Positions 54,665-63,849 of a DNA stretch of 64,000 nucleotides are shown here, in pieces. The stretch comes from Gemmata palustris (GTDB taxonomy: Bacteria; Planctomycetota; Planctomycetia; Gemmatales; Gemmataceae), in NCBI RefSeq assembly GCF_017939745.1, contig NZ_JAGKQQ010000001.1, positions 620,001-684,000 on the forward strand, given 5' to 3'. Below the pieces are notes generated by a model. It did not search any database, was not told the DNA's origin, and saw nothing but the letters and a program-made list of their open reading frames with translations. How positions within the stretch are numbered: the stretch's first letter is position 1; each line of letters starts with the position of its first letter. The position numbers and the translations under genes are program-made.

Positions 54665-55024
54665 TCAGATGCGGTCGGGCCGGTCCACCGTCCGCACGTC
54701 CCGCACGTCACCCGTGTTCAGCGTCGTAGCCGGCTCGAACAGCAGGACGTGAACTTCGTCCTCGGCCACCGGTCGGTGTTCGACGCCCCTCGGGACGATC
54801 AGGAACTCGCCCTCCTCCAGCCAGACGTGGCGGTCCCGGAACTCCATGCGGAACCGGCCGCGGACAACCAGGAACAACTCGTCCTCGTGGTCGTGGTGGT
54901 GCCAGACGAACTCGCCCCGAAACTTCACCAGTTTGACGTGTTGGCCGTTCAAGTCGCCGACTACTTTCGGACTCCAGTGGTCCGAGAACAGGGCCAACTT
55001 GTCCCGCAGGTTCACCTTCTCCAT
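54665..55024 (-). CDS. cupin-domain protein
   Basis: A 119-residue single cupin barrel. Metal ligands are visible in WHHHDHEDELFLVVRG (cupin motif 1, HxH...E) and in FLIVPRGVEHRP (motif 2, with His). It may be a small dioxygenase, isomerase or binding protein. It starts at ATG 55024 behind a GGAG, followed by the nitrilase/methyltransferase pair on the same strand after a 72-bp gap, so all three may form one transcription unit. The identity of the ligand is unknown. Confidence 0.85.
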   Translation of the reverse strand: MEKVNLRDKLALFSDHWSPKVVGDLNGQHVKLVKFRGEFVWHHHDHEDELFLVVRGRFRMEFRDRHVWLEEGEFLIVPRGVEHRPVAEDEVHVLLFEPATTLNTGDVRDVRTVDRPDRI

Positions 55025-55432
55025 GCTGACCGTCTCCGCCCGCACCGGCACCGTATTCGACCGGGGATAAGATAGTCGAAGGTTGTTCGGCAGTCCGGGC
55101 GGCGGTCGTTGTCAACGGTTCGGGCCGCGACCAGCGGGCGGAAGAGACGGTCGAGCAGTGACCAAGAAGGGTATCCCGATAAGGAGATCGAGGACGTTTT
55201 CGCCGGCGGGTCCGTCGAACCGGCCCGGTTCGACTCGAACGACCTCAGATTTAGCGGTGGCAGGTGTCGACAGGTGATGTTGTGAAGGGGGAACCGCGAC
55301 TAACGGAGTTGGTTTGGGGTGGCGAAGTGTACCGAGATTCTTGAGGTTCTTCCCGAATTTGTTCGCAGATTTGTCCGCAAAATGACAGTAACGAGACGTG
55401 TTGTAAGTCTTGATCTTTCAGAGATTTAAAAG
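55025..55432. other. intergenic region beside tRNA-Gly with possible gene remnant
   Basis: A 408-bp stretch without a credible intact gene. From about 55150 to 55280 one frame reads DQEGYPDKEIEDVFAGG and further acidic sequence before a stop, with protein-like composition but no start, so it may be a remnant. The part next to the tRNA (55330-55432) is AT-richer than the flanks. Such tRNA-proximal remnants often mark integration sites, but I found no second copy of the tRNA end in the window. Confidence 0.35.
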
Positions 55433-55503
55433 AGCGGGATACGAGAGTCGAACTCGTCTCACAGCCTTGGGAAGGCTGGGCACAACCGATATACCAATCC
55501 CGC
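55433..55503 (-). tRNA. tRNA-Gly (CCC)
   Basis: On the minus strand the 71 bases fold as a full cloverleaf: acceptor GCGGGAT/ATCCCGC, a D-loop with GG, anticodon stem CAGCC/GGCTG around loop TTCCCAA (anticodon CCC), and T-arm ACGAG/CTCGT with loop TTCGACT. The CCA end is not encoded. It reads GGG glycine codons. Confidence 0.93.
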
Positions 55504-55661
55504 GTCACTCAGATTTTACCCCGCGTTCCGCTGCGGGCAAGTCTACTTTTCGTTTCTCGTTCGGGTCGCGCTTCGCACGTGCCGGAAAACACGTTCCCCT
55601 CATCCGGGTGAGTGCGTAGATTAGTTAAAGCGTCGTTCCCCGTCCACCCCCGGAGATCGCT

Positions 55662-57464
55662 ATGCGTCGCCACGGGATGTTGTTCGTCGTCGCGCTGCCG
55701 CTCGTTGCGCTGCTGCTGGTTCCGGTTTTTGGGGACGACCCGATACCGGTGCCGATCAAGCGCCCGGCCCGCCCGCCCGTAGGCGGCACAACCGCCGCCA
55801 ACGCACAACTGACCGACGAGGGCGCGCTCAAGGAAGCCGGGCTGTCCGCGACCGAGGCGGGGCCGCTCATCGACTACCTGAAACTGCGCACGCTCACCGA
55901 CGCGGACCAGAGCAAGATCGGCGAGGTCATCGCGCGGTTCGGGGGCGACGATTACGAGGAGCGGGTGAAGGCGACCGAAGAGGTCGAGAAGTTCGGGTCC
56001 GCGGCGATCGGGCCGCTGAAGACCGCCGAAAAGAACACGGACCCCGAAATCGCGTACCGGGCGCGGCAGGCGCTCAAGCGCATGGAGAAGGTGCCGCACG
56101 CCGCGGTCGCCGCGGCCGCCGCCCGCACGCTCGCGAAGCTGAAGCCGAGCGGGGCCGCGGCCGCCCTGATCGGGTTCCTCCCGATGGCCGACTCGGACGA
56201 AGTGGCCGAGGAGATCGGGGCCGCGCTGGTCGCGCTGGCCGTCGCGGACGGCAAGGCCGAACCCGCACTCATCAAGGCGCTCGACGACAAGTCGGTCCTG
56301 CGCCGGTCCGCGGCCTACGTCGCGCTCATTGAGGGCGGCCCGACCACGGAGCGCATCCGCATTAAAGATGCGTTCCCGCTCGTGAAAGCGGCCGTGGCGA
56401 AGGAGCCCGACGTGGACGCCAAGTTCCGCGGGATGTGGGCGCTGCTCCTCACGAGCCGCGAAAAGGAGTTCGTGCCCGCGCTGATCGACCTGATCCCCAA
56501 GTTGCCGCGCGGCCGCATCTGGCAGCTCGAAGAGTTCCTCCTCCAGGTGGCCGGCGCGGACAAGCCCGGCGCCCGGTTCGGCAAGTCGGAAGAGTCGCTG
56601 GCGAAGGCCAAAGCTGCGTGGGCCGCGTGGTGGGAGAAGAAGGGCGCCGAGTTCGATCTCGTGAAATTCGCGTTCACCCCGCGGATCACGGGGCACACGG
56701 ACATCATCGAGTTCGACCCGAACTCCGGCCGCTGCCAGCTCATCACGCTGGGGCCGGACGAGAAGGTGAAGGTGAAGATGGGCGCGGTCGGCGTCAACCA
56801 GTTGAGCTGGCCGTCGGACGTGAAGAAGCTGCCCAACGGGAACTACCTGATCGCCGAGCAGAACGGGAGCCGGGTCACCGAGCGCGACAGCACCGGGCGC
56901 ATCGTGAAGAGCACGAGCGTCAGCCAGCCGCTCACGATCGACCTGCTCGCGGACGGCGGGATGGTCGTGGTGTGCCGCAACCAGGTGGTCCAGTACGACA
57001 AGGCCATGAAGCAGGTCTGGATGTACTCGCGCCAGCAGTACGACATCATGGGCGGGCGCCGGCTGCCCAACGGCGACATCGTGTTCGTCACGCAGTTCAA
57101 CGGTAACAACCAGCCCAACATTTACCGGCTCGGCGCCAAGGACGGGAAAGAGATCGGTAAGCCCCTCACGCTGGGCCGGGTCCAGCAGTACCAGTCCATC
57201 GACGTGGTGGGCGAGGACAAGATCATGGTGTGCGAGGGCAACCGCGTGGTCGAGTACGACCTGAAGACCAGCAAGGAGGGCTGGAAGTTCGACGTCAACA
57301 GTGCGTCGTCGTGCCAGCGCCTGCCGAACGGCAACACGCTGATCGGGTTCCTGGAGTACAACGGGACCGCCGGTCGCGCGATCGAAGTGGACCCGTCGGG
57401 CGAGATCGTGTGGGAGTACCGGTCGAAGGACAGCCTGCAAGCGATCCGCGCGTTCCGCCGCTAG
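55662..57464 (+). CDS. exported HEAT-repeat / beta-propeller protein
   Basis: A 600-residue protein: signal peptide MRRHGMLFVVALPLVALLLVPVFG, HEAT-like helical repeats at about residues 60-330 (EERVKATEEVEKFGSAAIGPLK, AYRARQALKRME), then a propeller at about 340-600 with repeated LPNGNYLIAEQNG / LPNGDIVFVTQFNG / LPNGNTLIGFLEYNG blades. The opening W-D/E-Y-R pattern (EIVWEYRSKD) is like arylsulfotransferase or quinoprotein-type propellers. No catalytic residues are identified. Its stop codon overlaps the stop of the convergent lipoprotein gene in a CTAG sequence. Confidence 0.85.
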   Translation: MRRHGMLFVVALPLVALLLVPVFGDDPIPVPIKRPARPPVGGTTAANAQLTDEGALKEAGLSATEAGPLIDYLKLRTLTDADQSKIGEVIARFGGDDYEERVKATEEVEKFGSAAIGPLKTAEKNTDPEIAYRARQALKRMEKVPHAAVAAAAARTLAKLKPSGAAAALIGFLPMADSDEVAEEIGAALVALAVADGKAEPALIKALDDKSVLRRSAAYVALIEGGPTTERIRIKDAFPLVKAAVAKEPDVDAKFRGMWALLLTSREKEFVPALIDLIPKLPRGRIWQLEEFLLQVAGADKPGARFGKSEESLAKAKAAWAAWWEKKGAEFDLVKFAFTPRITGHTDIIEFDPNSGRCQLITLGPDEKVKVKMGAVGVNQLSWPSDVKKLPNGNYLIAEQNGSRVTERDSTGRIVKSTSVSQPLTIDLLADGGMVVVCRNQVVQYDKAMKQVWMYSRQQYDIMGGRRLPNGDIVFVTQFNGNNQPNIYRLGAKDGKEIGKPLTLGRVQQYQSIDVVGEDKIMVCEGNRVVEYDLKTSKEGWKFDVNSASSCQRLPNGNTLIGFLEYNGTAGRAIEVDPSGEIVWEYRSKDSLQAIRAFRR

Positions 57465-57688
57465 TTGTTGCGCGGGTCCGCTCCGAAGTCCGGGGGCGGG
57501 AGCGCCTTATCGGGCTTCGGACCCGGTCCGGGGCCGACCGGGTCACCGACCGGACGCGGACCCGGGGCCGGCGGGGGAGCGTCGCTCTTCGCCCGGCTCG
57601 GGAAGCAACTGTCCAAAAATCCCGCACCCGGGGCGTTGGTACACCCGGTCAGGGGTGCGAGCGCCGCGAGTAAGATGAACCGTTTCAT
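57461..57688 (-). CDS. small proline-rich lipoprotein
   Basis: A 75-residue predicted lipoprotein. MKRFILLAALAPLTGC is a signal peptide with a lipobox (LTGC). The mature part is Pro/Gly/Asp-rich (PPPAPGPRPVGDPVGPGPGP) and contains one more Cys. I chose the ATG at 57688 directly before the signal peptide. It ends with a TAG that shares the CTAG palindrome with the stop of the convergent gene. It is likely a surface-anchored spacer of unknown role. Confidence 0.65.
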   Translation of the reverse strand: MKRFILLAALAPLTGCTNAPGAGFLDSCFPSRAKSDAPPPAPGPRPVGDPVGPGPGPKPDKALPPPDFGADPRNN

Positions 57689-57823
57689 GCCCCGGCCATA
57701 GCGTCGGGCCGGGGGCCGAGCAACCCGACTCGTTCCGGGACCGGTGAATACCCCGGCCCGTTCCGGCATCTACAGAAGTGCCATCCCGTTTCCGTATCCC
57801 GCTCCCATCCGAAGGATCACAAC

Positions 57824-58399
57824 ATGAAGGTGCTGTTCGTCGCGGCCGTGGCCGCTCTCGCGAGCCTCACGGCCGTCGGCCACGCGGAGGACAAGAAGGT
57901 GACCGGCCCGCTCCAATACAAGATGAAGGACATTGACGGCAAGGACCTCGAACTGTCGAAGTACAAGGGCAAGGTCGTGCTGTTCGTGAACGTCGCCAGC
58001 GAGTGCGGCCTCACGAAGCAGTACGCCGGGCTGCAGGAACTGTACAAAAAGTACGAGAAGGACGGCTTCGTGCTGGTCGGCGTGCCTGCCAACGAGTTCG
58101 GCAAGCAGGAGCCGGGTTCGGACGAAGAGATCAAGAAGTTCTGCAGCACCGAGTACAAGGTCACGTTCCCGATGCTGTCGAAGGTGGTCGTGAAGGGCGA
58201 CGGCCAGGTGCCGCTCTACAAGACGCTGGTCGAAGCCACCCCGAACAACGGCAAGGTCGAACAGGTGAGCTGGAACTTCGAGAAGTTCCTGGTCGGGCGG
58301 GACGGCAAGGTGATCGCGCGGTTCAAGCCGACGGTCGAGCCGAACGCGCCCGAACTGGCGAAGGCGATCAAGGCCGAACTCGAGAAGCCGGCCAAGTAG
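57824..58399 (+). CDS. glutathione peroxidase family protein (exported)
   Basis: A 191-residue peroxidase that would reduce hydroperoxides with thioredoxin or glutathione. An N-terminal signal peptide (MKVLFVAAVAALASLTAVGHA) is present. The catalytic set is complete: Cys61 (NVASECGLT), Gln95 (EFGKQEPG), Trp150 and Asn151 (SWNFEKFLV). It has Cys rather than selenocysteine. GAAGGA precedes the ATG. It is followed by folP and proA on the same strand, but the 68-bp gap makes co-transcription only possible. Confidence 0.93.
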   Translation: MKVLFVAAVAALASLTAVGHAEDKKVTGPLQYKMKDIDGKDLELSKYKGKVVLFVNVASECGLTKQYAGLQELYKKYEKDGFVLVGVPANEFGKQEPGSDEEIKKFCSTEYKVTFPMLSKVVVKGDGQVPLYKTLVEATPNNGKVEQVSWNFEKFLVGRDGKVIARFKPTVEPNAPELAKAIKAELEKPAK

Positions 58400-58467
58400 G
58401 TCATCAGGAGATTCGAGGCCGGGAAGTCGCGGGCCGCAAATGGTTTGTGACTTCCCGAGCCGTTGGT

Positions 58468-59316
58468 ATGGCCCCTCTCATCTGGCACCTCCGCGATCGC
58501 ACGCTCCACATCGGCCCGCGCCCGCTGGTGATGGGCATCGTCAACGTCACCCCGGACAGTTTTTCCGACGGCGGGAAGTTCGCCGACGCGAGCGCCGCGA
58601 CCGAACACGCGCTGCGGCTCGTGGCGGAAGGGGCCGACATCCTCGACATCGGTGGCGAGTCCACGCGGCCCGGCGCGGACCCGGTTGCGCTCGCCGACGA
58701 GCTGCGCCGGGTGGTTCCCGTGGTGAGGGAACTGGCGGCGCGCACCCGCGTGCCGATTTCCGTGGACACGATGAAGTCCGAGGTCGCGTTAGCTTGTCTC
58801 GAAGCCGGCGCCGCGATCATCAACGACGTGTCCGGGTTCCGCGCCGCGGCCATGATCGAAGTCGTGAGCGCGTTCCGCGCGGGGGTGATCGTCATGCACA
58901 TGCGCGGCGACCCCGCAACGATGCAACTGAACCCGCAGTACGCGGACGTTGTCACTGAAGTGACGGACTACCTCCAAGAGAGGTTGCGGGTTCTGGGGGA
59001 ATCCGGTATCCCACCGGAAGCCGTGTGCCTCGATCCCGGTATCGGCTTCGGGAAGGCGCTCGAACACAACCTGGACCTGCTCGCGAACCTGAACGCCGTC
59101 GCGGCGCTGGGGCGGCCCGTCTGTTTGGGCGTGTCGCGCAAGGGGTTTATCGGCAAACTCTGCGGGCGCGAACTGGCCGCGCGCGACCCCGGGTCGCTGG
59201 CTGTCGCGTCCGTCGCTGCCGCACGCGGAACCGCACACGTGTTGCGCGTCCACGACGTGGCTGGGGCGCGCGACGCCGCGATCCTGCTCGAAGCCATCGA
59301 TCAACACCGTCGCTGA
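58468..59316 (+). CDS. folP: dihydropteroate synthase
   Basis: A 282-residue TIM barrel that joins p-aminobenzoate to dihydropterin pyrophosphate in folate synthesis. All landmarks are present: MGIVNVTPDSFSDGGKF, DIGGESTRPGAD, PISVDTMKSEVA, AIINDVSGF, VIVMHMRGDPATM, LDPGIGFGK and LGVSRKGFIGKL. Length is normal. The ATG at 58468 is chosen; the frame continues upstream inside the peroxidase gene and is not meaningful there. The next gene, proA, begins 9 bp after the stop. Confidence 0.97.
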   Translation: MAPLIWHLRDRTLHIGPRPLVMGIVNVTPDSFSDGGKFADASAATEHALRLVAEGADILDIGGESTRPGADPVALADELRRVVPVVRELAARTRVPISVDTMKSEVALACLEAGAAIINDVSGFRAAAMIEVVSAFRAGVIVMHMRGDPATMQLNPQYADVVTEVTDYLQERLRVLGESGIPPEAVCLDPGIGFGKALEHNLDLLANLNAVAALGRPVCLGVSRKGFIGKLCGRELAARDPGSLAVASVAAARGTAHVLRVHDVAGARDAAILLEAIDQHRR

Positions 59317-59325
59317 GGCTCTCCC

Positions 59326-60615
59326 GTGTCCGCTCTCCCGCCGAGTTTCGTTCCCCAGGATGATCTGGGCACATTGTGTTTGGGGTTGGCCCAACGCGCG
59401 AAGGCCGCCGCCCGCGCCCTCGCAACGGTAGCGACCGCGGCGAAGAACCAGTGGCTGCTCGCCGCCGCGGATGCGCTTGAAGCACATCAGGACGAACTCC
59501 TCGCCGCGAACGCGCGCGACGTGGCGGCCGCGCCCGGCTTCGGGCTGAACGCCGCGGCCATCGATCGCCTAACACTGAACCCGAAGCGCATCAAGGCTGC
59601 GGCCGAGGGGTTGCGTCAAGTTACCGCACTGCCCGACCCCGTGGGGGAAGTGCGCGAAGCGACCCAGCGCCCCAACGGGCTCCAGATATTGAAGGTCGGT
59701 GTGCCGCTGGGGGTCGTGTTCTTCATCTACGAATCGCGGCCTAATGTGACGGCGGACGCCGCTGCCTTATGCGTGAAGAGCGGCAACGCGGTCATTCTTC
59801 GCGGCGGAAAAGAAGCGATCCACTCGAACACGGTTCTGCACCGATTATTAAGTGCGGAACTCGCGCGCTGCGGGCTCCCCGCCGACGCGGTTCAACTCGT
59901 TCCCACAACCGACCGGCAGGCGGTCGGGCACCTGCTCGCCATGAGCGAGTTCATCGACCTAGCGATCCCGCGCGGCGGAAAGTCGCTGATCCAGCGGGTC
60001 GCGTCGGAAGCGCGGATGCCCGTCATCAAGCACTTTGACGGTGTGTGCCACGTGTTCGTCGACGCCGCGGCCGACTTGAAGGTGGCCGAGCGCATCGTGG
60101 TGAACGCGAAGTGCCAGCGCCCGGGCACGTGCAACGCGGCCGAGTGCCTGCTCGTTCACGCCGCGGTCGCGGACGAGTTCTTACCCGTTGTCGGTGCATC
60201 GCTTGTGGCGAAGGGCGTCGAACTGCGGGGGTGCGAGCAAACGCGCCGCCGGCTCCCCGGTGCGAAACACGCGGCCGACGACGATTACCGCACCGAATAT
60301 CTCGACCTGATTCTGTCGATCAAGGTGGTCGCGGACCTCGATGAAGCCGTTCGGCACATCGAGACGTTCGGCTCGCATCACACGGACGCGATCGTCACGC
60401 GCGACATCAACAGCGCGCGCCTCTTCACGCAGCGCGTGGATTCCGCCGCGGTGATGGTCAACGCGAGCACCCGGTTCAACGACGGATTCGAGCTTGGCCT
60501 GGGCGCCGAAATTGGTATCAGCACGGACCGATTCCACGCGCGCGGACCGTGCGGGCTGCGCGAACTGACGACGTACAAGTTCATCGTGACCGGCGACGGG
60601 CACGTGCGCGAGTAA
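59326..60615 (+). CDS. proA: gamma-glutamyl phosphate reductase
   Basis: A 429-residue aldehyde-dehydrogenase-fold enzyme that makes glutamate-5-semialdehyde for proline. The catalytic Cys is residue 269 ([12 protein letters not shown]). Other marks are [18 protein letters not shown], of which YESRPNVT is the key part, [34 protein letters not shown] and the closing [19 protein letters not shown] (key part LRELTTYK). The GTG at 59326 follows CTCTCCC, a poor ribosome-binding site; coupling to folP 9 bp upstream may supply ribosomes. Length is normal. Confidence 0.97.
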   Translation: MSALPPSFVPQDDLGTLCLGLAQRAKAAARALATVATAAKNQWLLAAADALEAHQDELLAANARDVAAAPGFGLNAAAIDRLTLNPKRIKAAAEGLRQVTALPDPVGEVREATQRPNGLQILKVGVPLGVVFFIYESRPNVTADAAALCVKSGNAVILRGGKEAIHSNTVLHRLLSAELARCGLPADAVQLVPTTDRQAVGHLLAMSEFIDLAIPRGGKSLIQRVASEARMPVIKHFDGVCHVFVDAAADLKVAERIVVNAKCQRPGTCNAAECLLVHAAVADEFLPVVGASLVAKGVELRGCEQTRRRLPGAKHAADDDYRTEYLDLILSIKVVADLDEAVRHIETFGSHHTDAIVTRDINSARLFTQRVDSAAVMVNASTRFNDGFELGLGAEIGISTDRFHARGPCGLRELTTYKFIVTGDGHVRE

Positions 60616-60744
60616 CGGTGCTATGTTCTGTTGAAAGGGTGCGGCGCGGTGGCGGCGCCGGCCCGTTCGACTGTGGTAGCGGGCCGGGTCGTGGCCGCTA
60701 CTGCTCCGGCGCACGAGTTGTGCCGACTCCACTGGACGTGACCG

Positions 60745-62271
60745 ATGATCTACGGCGCGTTTATCCTGGTCGTGGCGTGTGGGCTGTTCTGGCTCGCGTA
60801 CCGGCACCCGCGCCCGCGGCGGTGGCTGTTGCCGACCCGGGCGATGCCGCGCGCTGTGGCCGCCGTGGACCGCCAGCACCGGCACCTCCAGGCCGGCGGA
60901 CTGCTCGGCGAGTCGACCTGCGAGCGGACGAAAGCCCACTTCCGCGAACTGCTCGACGCCGGGCGCGCCGATCTGGTCGAGCGCGAACTACACGCGGGTT
61001 TAGACTTTGCCGTGCAAGTCCGCGCGCTCACCGATCTCGGCACGCCCGCCGCCGCCCGCCTGCTCGAGCGCCAACTCACCCGCGTACTGACGACCGATCC
61101 CGTCGAACGGGCGTGGTACTGGGTGGACGTCGCGTCCGGGTTGCGCCGGCTGAACTTCGCCGAAGCGCTCCCAGCGGTGCTCCACTGTGCCGAGGTGGCC
61201 GGTGATTCGCCGCAAGGCGCGGTGCTCGCGGCCGAGGCGGTTTGCTTCGCCAATTTCTCCACGCTGTTGCGTCACCCGAGCCGCACCTTGAGCCGTCGGG
61301 CGCTGCGGGCGCTGGTTGCCGCCGCTCGTGCCGCGCGGACGGGCACCGTTGATGCCGCGCCGCTGATCCGCGCCGGGTTGGGGGACACGCTCGCCGAACT
61401 CACGAGCCGCGCGGACCTGTGCGCTGACCCGTGGTTGACCAGCGCGCTGATCGAGGCCGAGCGCCACTTCCGCCGACTTGGACACTGGGCGCGGTTCGTG
61501 CCGCCCGACGTTCGCGCACTGGCCGCGCGCCAGGAAGTGCGCCTCGGGGCCACCGCGGATCACCGGTTGAACTGGCTCGGGGGCGCGCCCGGTCGCTTAC
61601 TCGCGCGCTTCCCGGTGGCAGGGGCGGACGAGCAGGGGGCCGCGCTCCGGTGCCTGTTCGATTTACGCGCGGACGTGACGAAACTGTTCCCGTATTTGCC
61701 GGACCGCCGGGAGCCCTGGTGGACGGACGCGGTTCGCGCACTGCAGTGGGCACGCTCGTCCGTCGTCGGCCCCGTACTGGCGGGGCAGGCGGCGCGCTTC
61801 GCGCGCAAAACGCGGCACCACGGGCGCGCCGCGGTCGTCCTCGCGACGCTACGCGGCCACGCCTGTTACGAGGTCGAGCGCGTGCTGGTGCGGAACGCGA
61901 CCGCCACGAACCCGGCCCTGCGGCACGCGGCCATCGGTTCGCTGGGCTGGTGGCCGCCGTTCGACGCGAACCACGTGGTGCGCACACTTCGCGTCGCCCG
62001 TACCGATTCGGACACGGAAACGCGCAGTGCCGCGGTGTCCGCGCTGGCCCGGTTGGGCGAGCGCTCCGCGCTCGCGGAAGTCACGGCCGGCTTGAGCAGC
62101 GAGGAACCCGCGATCCGCCAAGGCGCTGCGGGGCGAATCGCGACGGAAGAACTGTCATGGGCGTGGCCGGACCTGGAAACTGCGGCCGAATCGACCGACC
62201 CGGACACCGCGCTCGCCGCGGCCGAGGCGCTCGAGTGCCTCCGCGAACGGCTGTTCGGGTTCGCGCGGTAG
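60745..62271 (+). CDS. membrane-anchored HEAT-like protein
   Basis: A 508-residue protein with one N-terminal membrane segment (MIYGAFILVVACGLFWLAY) followed by helical repeats of HEAT type across the rest (ALRHAAIGSLGWWPP, DTETRSAAVSALARLGE, EPAIRQGAAGRIATEEL). Alternation of Leu/Ala-rich helices with charged turns supports an alpha-solenoid. No catalytic motif is visible. HEAT-like membrane proteins are common in this lineage and are probably scaffolds. The start ATG at 60745 follows GACGTGACCG; no strong ribosome site is visible. Confidence 0.75.
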   Translation: MIYGAFILVVACGLFWLAYRHPRPRRWLLPTRAMPRAVAAVDRQHRHLQAGGLLGESTCERTKAHFRELLDAGRADLVERELHAGLDFAVQVRALTDLGTPAAARLLERQLTRVLTTDPVERAWYWVDVASGLRRLNFAEALPAVLHCAEVAGDSPQGAVLAAEAVCFANFSTLLRHPSRTLSRRALRALVAAARAARTGTVDAAPLIRAGLGDTLAELTSRADLCADPWLTSALIEAERHFRRLGHWARFVPPDVRALAARQEVRLGATADHRLNWLGGAPGRLLARFPVAGADEQGAALRCLFDLRADVTKLFPYLPDRREPWWTDAVRALQWARSSVVGPVLAGQAARFARKTRHHGRAAVVLATLRGHACYEVERVLVRNATATNPALRHAAIGSLGWWPPFDANHVVRTLRVARTDSDTETRSAAVSALARLGERSALAEVTAGLSSEEPAIRQGAAGRIATEELSWAWPDLETAAESTDPDTALAAAEALECLRERLFGFAR

Positions 62272-62430
62272 CGCGGAGCCTTCGCGGTGGGGAGCGTATC
62301 CGCCTTCGACCCGGCGGGTACATTTTTGAGGAGGGGGTAGTTGACTGCGACGACCGAGTGTGGATGATCGCTGGCGGATCATTTCAACAGACAGCGATTG
62401 ACTCGGGTCACGGCCCCGAAGGGAGTGGGT

Positions 62431-62994
62431 GTGAGAATCCGCTACGAGAACACCATCGACGATTTCGTTGCGCTGGCCCGCTTTCACAACGATCACTCGC
62501 CTGCGGCCCGTCGGGTACGTGTGCGCGCGACGTGGCTGTTTGCCGTCGGTGTTTCGGCGATCACCGCCGGGGTTACCTTCAAGATGTGGGAGGCCCGGCA
62601 CGCGCGCGGAGAGGGGACCGAGGCATGGGTCGCCCCTTTAATATTTGCATCGATTATTTTGATTTCCCTCATCATATCCCTCCTCCGTATGCCGGGCGGA
62701 TTTCGGCGCCAGGCCGAGCGCCAGGCCCGCCGGATGTACGCGGAAGCAACGAATAAGAGTGTGCTCGGGACTCGCGAACTTGAACTGATCGGGAGCGAGT
62801 TGATCTCCCGATCCTCCTACGCCGAGTCGCGGTTGCGGATAGAGGCGGTCGAGCGCGTGGTCACGTATGACGGCTACACACTCATCTTCATCAGCGCCAC
62901 GACGGCACACATTATTCCCCACGATGCGGTGTCGGAGGGCGACCCCGAGAGATTCGCCGAGGCGATCAATAGCCGAATCCCTCCGGCACTTTAG
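62431..62994 (+). CDS. YcxB-like membrane protein
   Basis: A 187-residue protein that resembles the YcxB family: an N-terminal segment RYENTIDDFVALARFHNDHS, two membrane helices (WLFAVGVSAITAGVTF and LIFASIILISLIISLLRM), then a beta-rich cytoplasmic domain with LELIGSELISRS and IEAVERVVTYDGYTLIFIS. The pattern of a two-helix hairpin followed by a PH-like domain is typical. Function is unknown. I chose the GTG at 62431 with GGGAG five bases upstream; an ACG-like upstream start would add 11 residues. Confidence 0.75.
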   Translation: MRIRYENTIDDFVALARFHNDHSPAARRVRVRATWLFAVGVSAITAGVTFKMWEARHARGEGTEAWVAPLIFASIILISLIISLLRMPGGFRRQAERQARRMYAEATNKSVLGTRELELIGSELISRSSYAESRLRIEAVERVVTYDGYTLIFISATTAHIIPHDAVSEGDPERFAEAINSRIPPAL

Positions 62995-63136
62995 TGAATT
63001 GAGTTCCTCCCCACATAACCGGCGGTTGTCGTGTCGTAAGCGTCTGCCCCGGGGCGCCGCGAAGCGAGTTACGGGACGCGGTTAGGCGACATCCCGAGAT
63101 GTGATTCGCGCCACAGTGAGTGCGCGCCTCGTGTCC

Positions 63137-63385
63137 TCAGTTCATTTTTGTCATCAGGTCCGCCACAATGACTCCTTGCCGCACAAGAATGTAACCCTCG
63201 CGCCCCATCGTCTTCTGCCAATCGGCTTCGTTCGAGTCGTAAAAATACACGGTGTCACCCGGCAGCAGGCTGTCGACGAACTCGTCGCGCAGCTTTCGGA
63301 AGATACCCGTTGACGACTTCCCAGGAACATCCTCGGCGAGAACGGGCGTGATCGACATCATTTTGGCGAAGTCTTCAAGTGTCAT
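63137..63385 (-). CDS. small hypothetical protein
   Basis: An 82-residue protein with protein-like composition: MTLEDFAKMMSITPVLAEDVPG, then FRKLRDEFVDSLLPGDTVYFYDSNEADWQK, key part GDTVYFYDS, and a C-terminal helix (VIVADLMTKMN). No Cys, membrane or signal features are present. I do not recognise the family. The base composition is less GC-extreme than in the neighbours, which supports a real coding role but also possible transfer. It is isolated on the minus strand. Confidence 0.6.
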   Translation of the reverse strand: MTLEDFAKMMSITPVLAEDVPGKSSTGIFRKLRDEFVDSLLPGDTVYFYDSNEADWQKTMGREGYILVRQGVIVADLMTKMN

Positions 63386-63633
63386 TGCGCCGTACCCGCT
63401 TCGCTAAAGGACAGTCCGTTCTCTATGAACCCGTACCGCGCCAGCCTACTAGCCCCAGCGCCGTTTACGTCGGCGTGCTCGGGGGCGAGCGCGCCAAGAC
63501 CTACCTGCAGTAGCGCGACACGTGGAACGTTTTGGTCTTCCGAAGCACAGAGGGGAAGCCCGGTGCTTTCTTTCTCAACTCCCCTAACCCCGCGCGCCGA
63601 TAAAGAAGGGCGGTCCACTGGGCGGGGTGCTGA

Positions 63634-63849
63634 ATGCGATTCGCGGTACGCCTCGCGATGCTCTGCGCCGGTCTCTCACTCGTCGGGTGCGGGTTCGCCC
63701 ACAAACCCTACGCGGGCGACCCGCTCTTGCGCCGGGGGCGGGCCGTGTGGCTCTCGCGCGACCCCGTGTCCCCGCCCGCGCCGTTCCTGCCGTCCGTGAT
63801 CGAACCGCCGCAACCGCCCGTTGAACCCGTCACTTCCCAATTGGAGTGA
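63634..63849 (+). CDS. small lipoprotein
   Basis: A 71-residue predicted lipoprotein. The signal peptide MRFAVRLAMLCAGLSLVGC ends in a clear lipobox. The mature part has GDPLLRRGRAVW and a Pro-rich tail, a pattern typical of small planctomycete lipoproteins of unknown role. The ATG at 63634 follows GGCGGGGTGCTGA. Its 3' end overlaps the end of the convergent WD40 gene by 20 bp. Confidence 0.65.
   Translation: MRFAVRLAMLCAGLSLVGCGFAHKPYAGDPLLRRGRAVWLSRDPVSPPAPFLPSVIEPPQPPVEPVTSQLE

Noticed and set aside
55083..55277. 64-codon plus-strand frame near the tRNA-Gly
   Set aside because: Basic random composition; a different frame there looks more protein-like but has no start.
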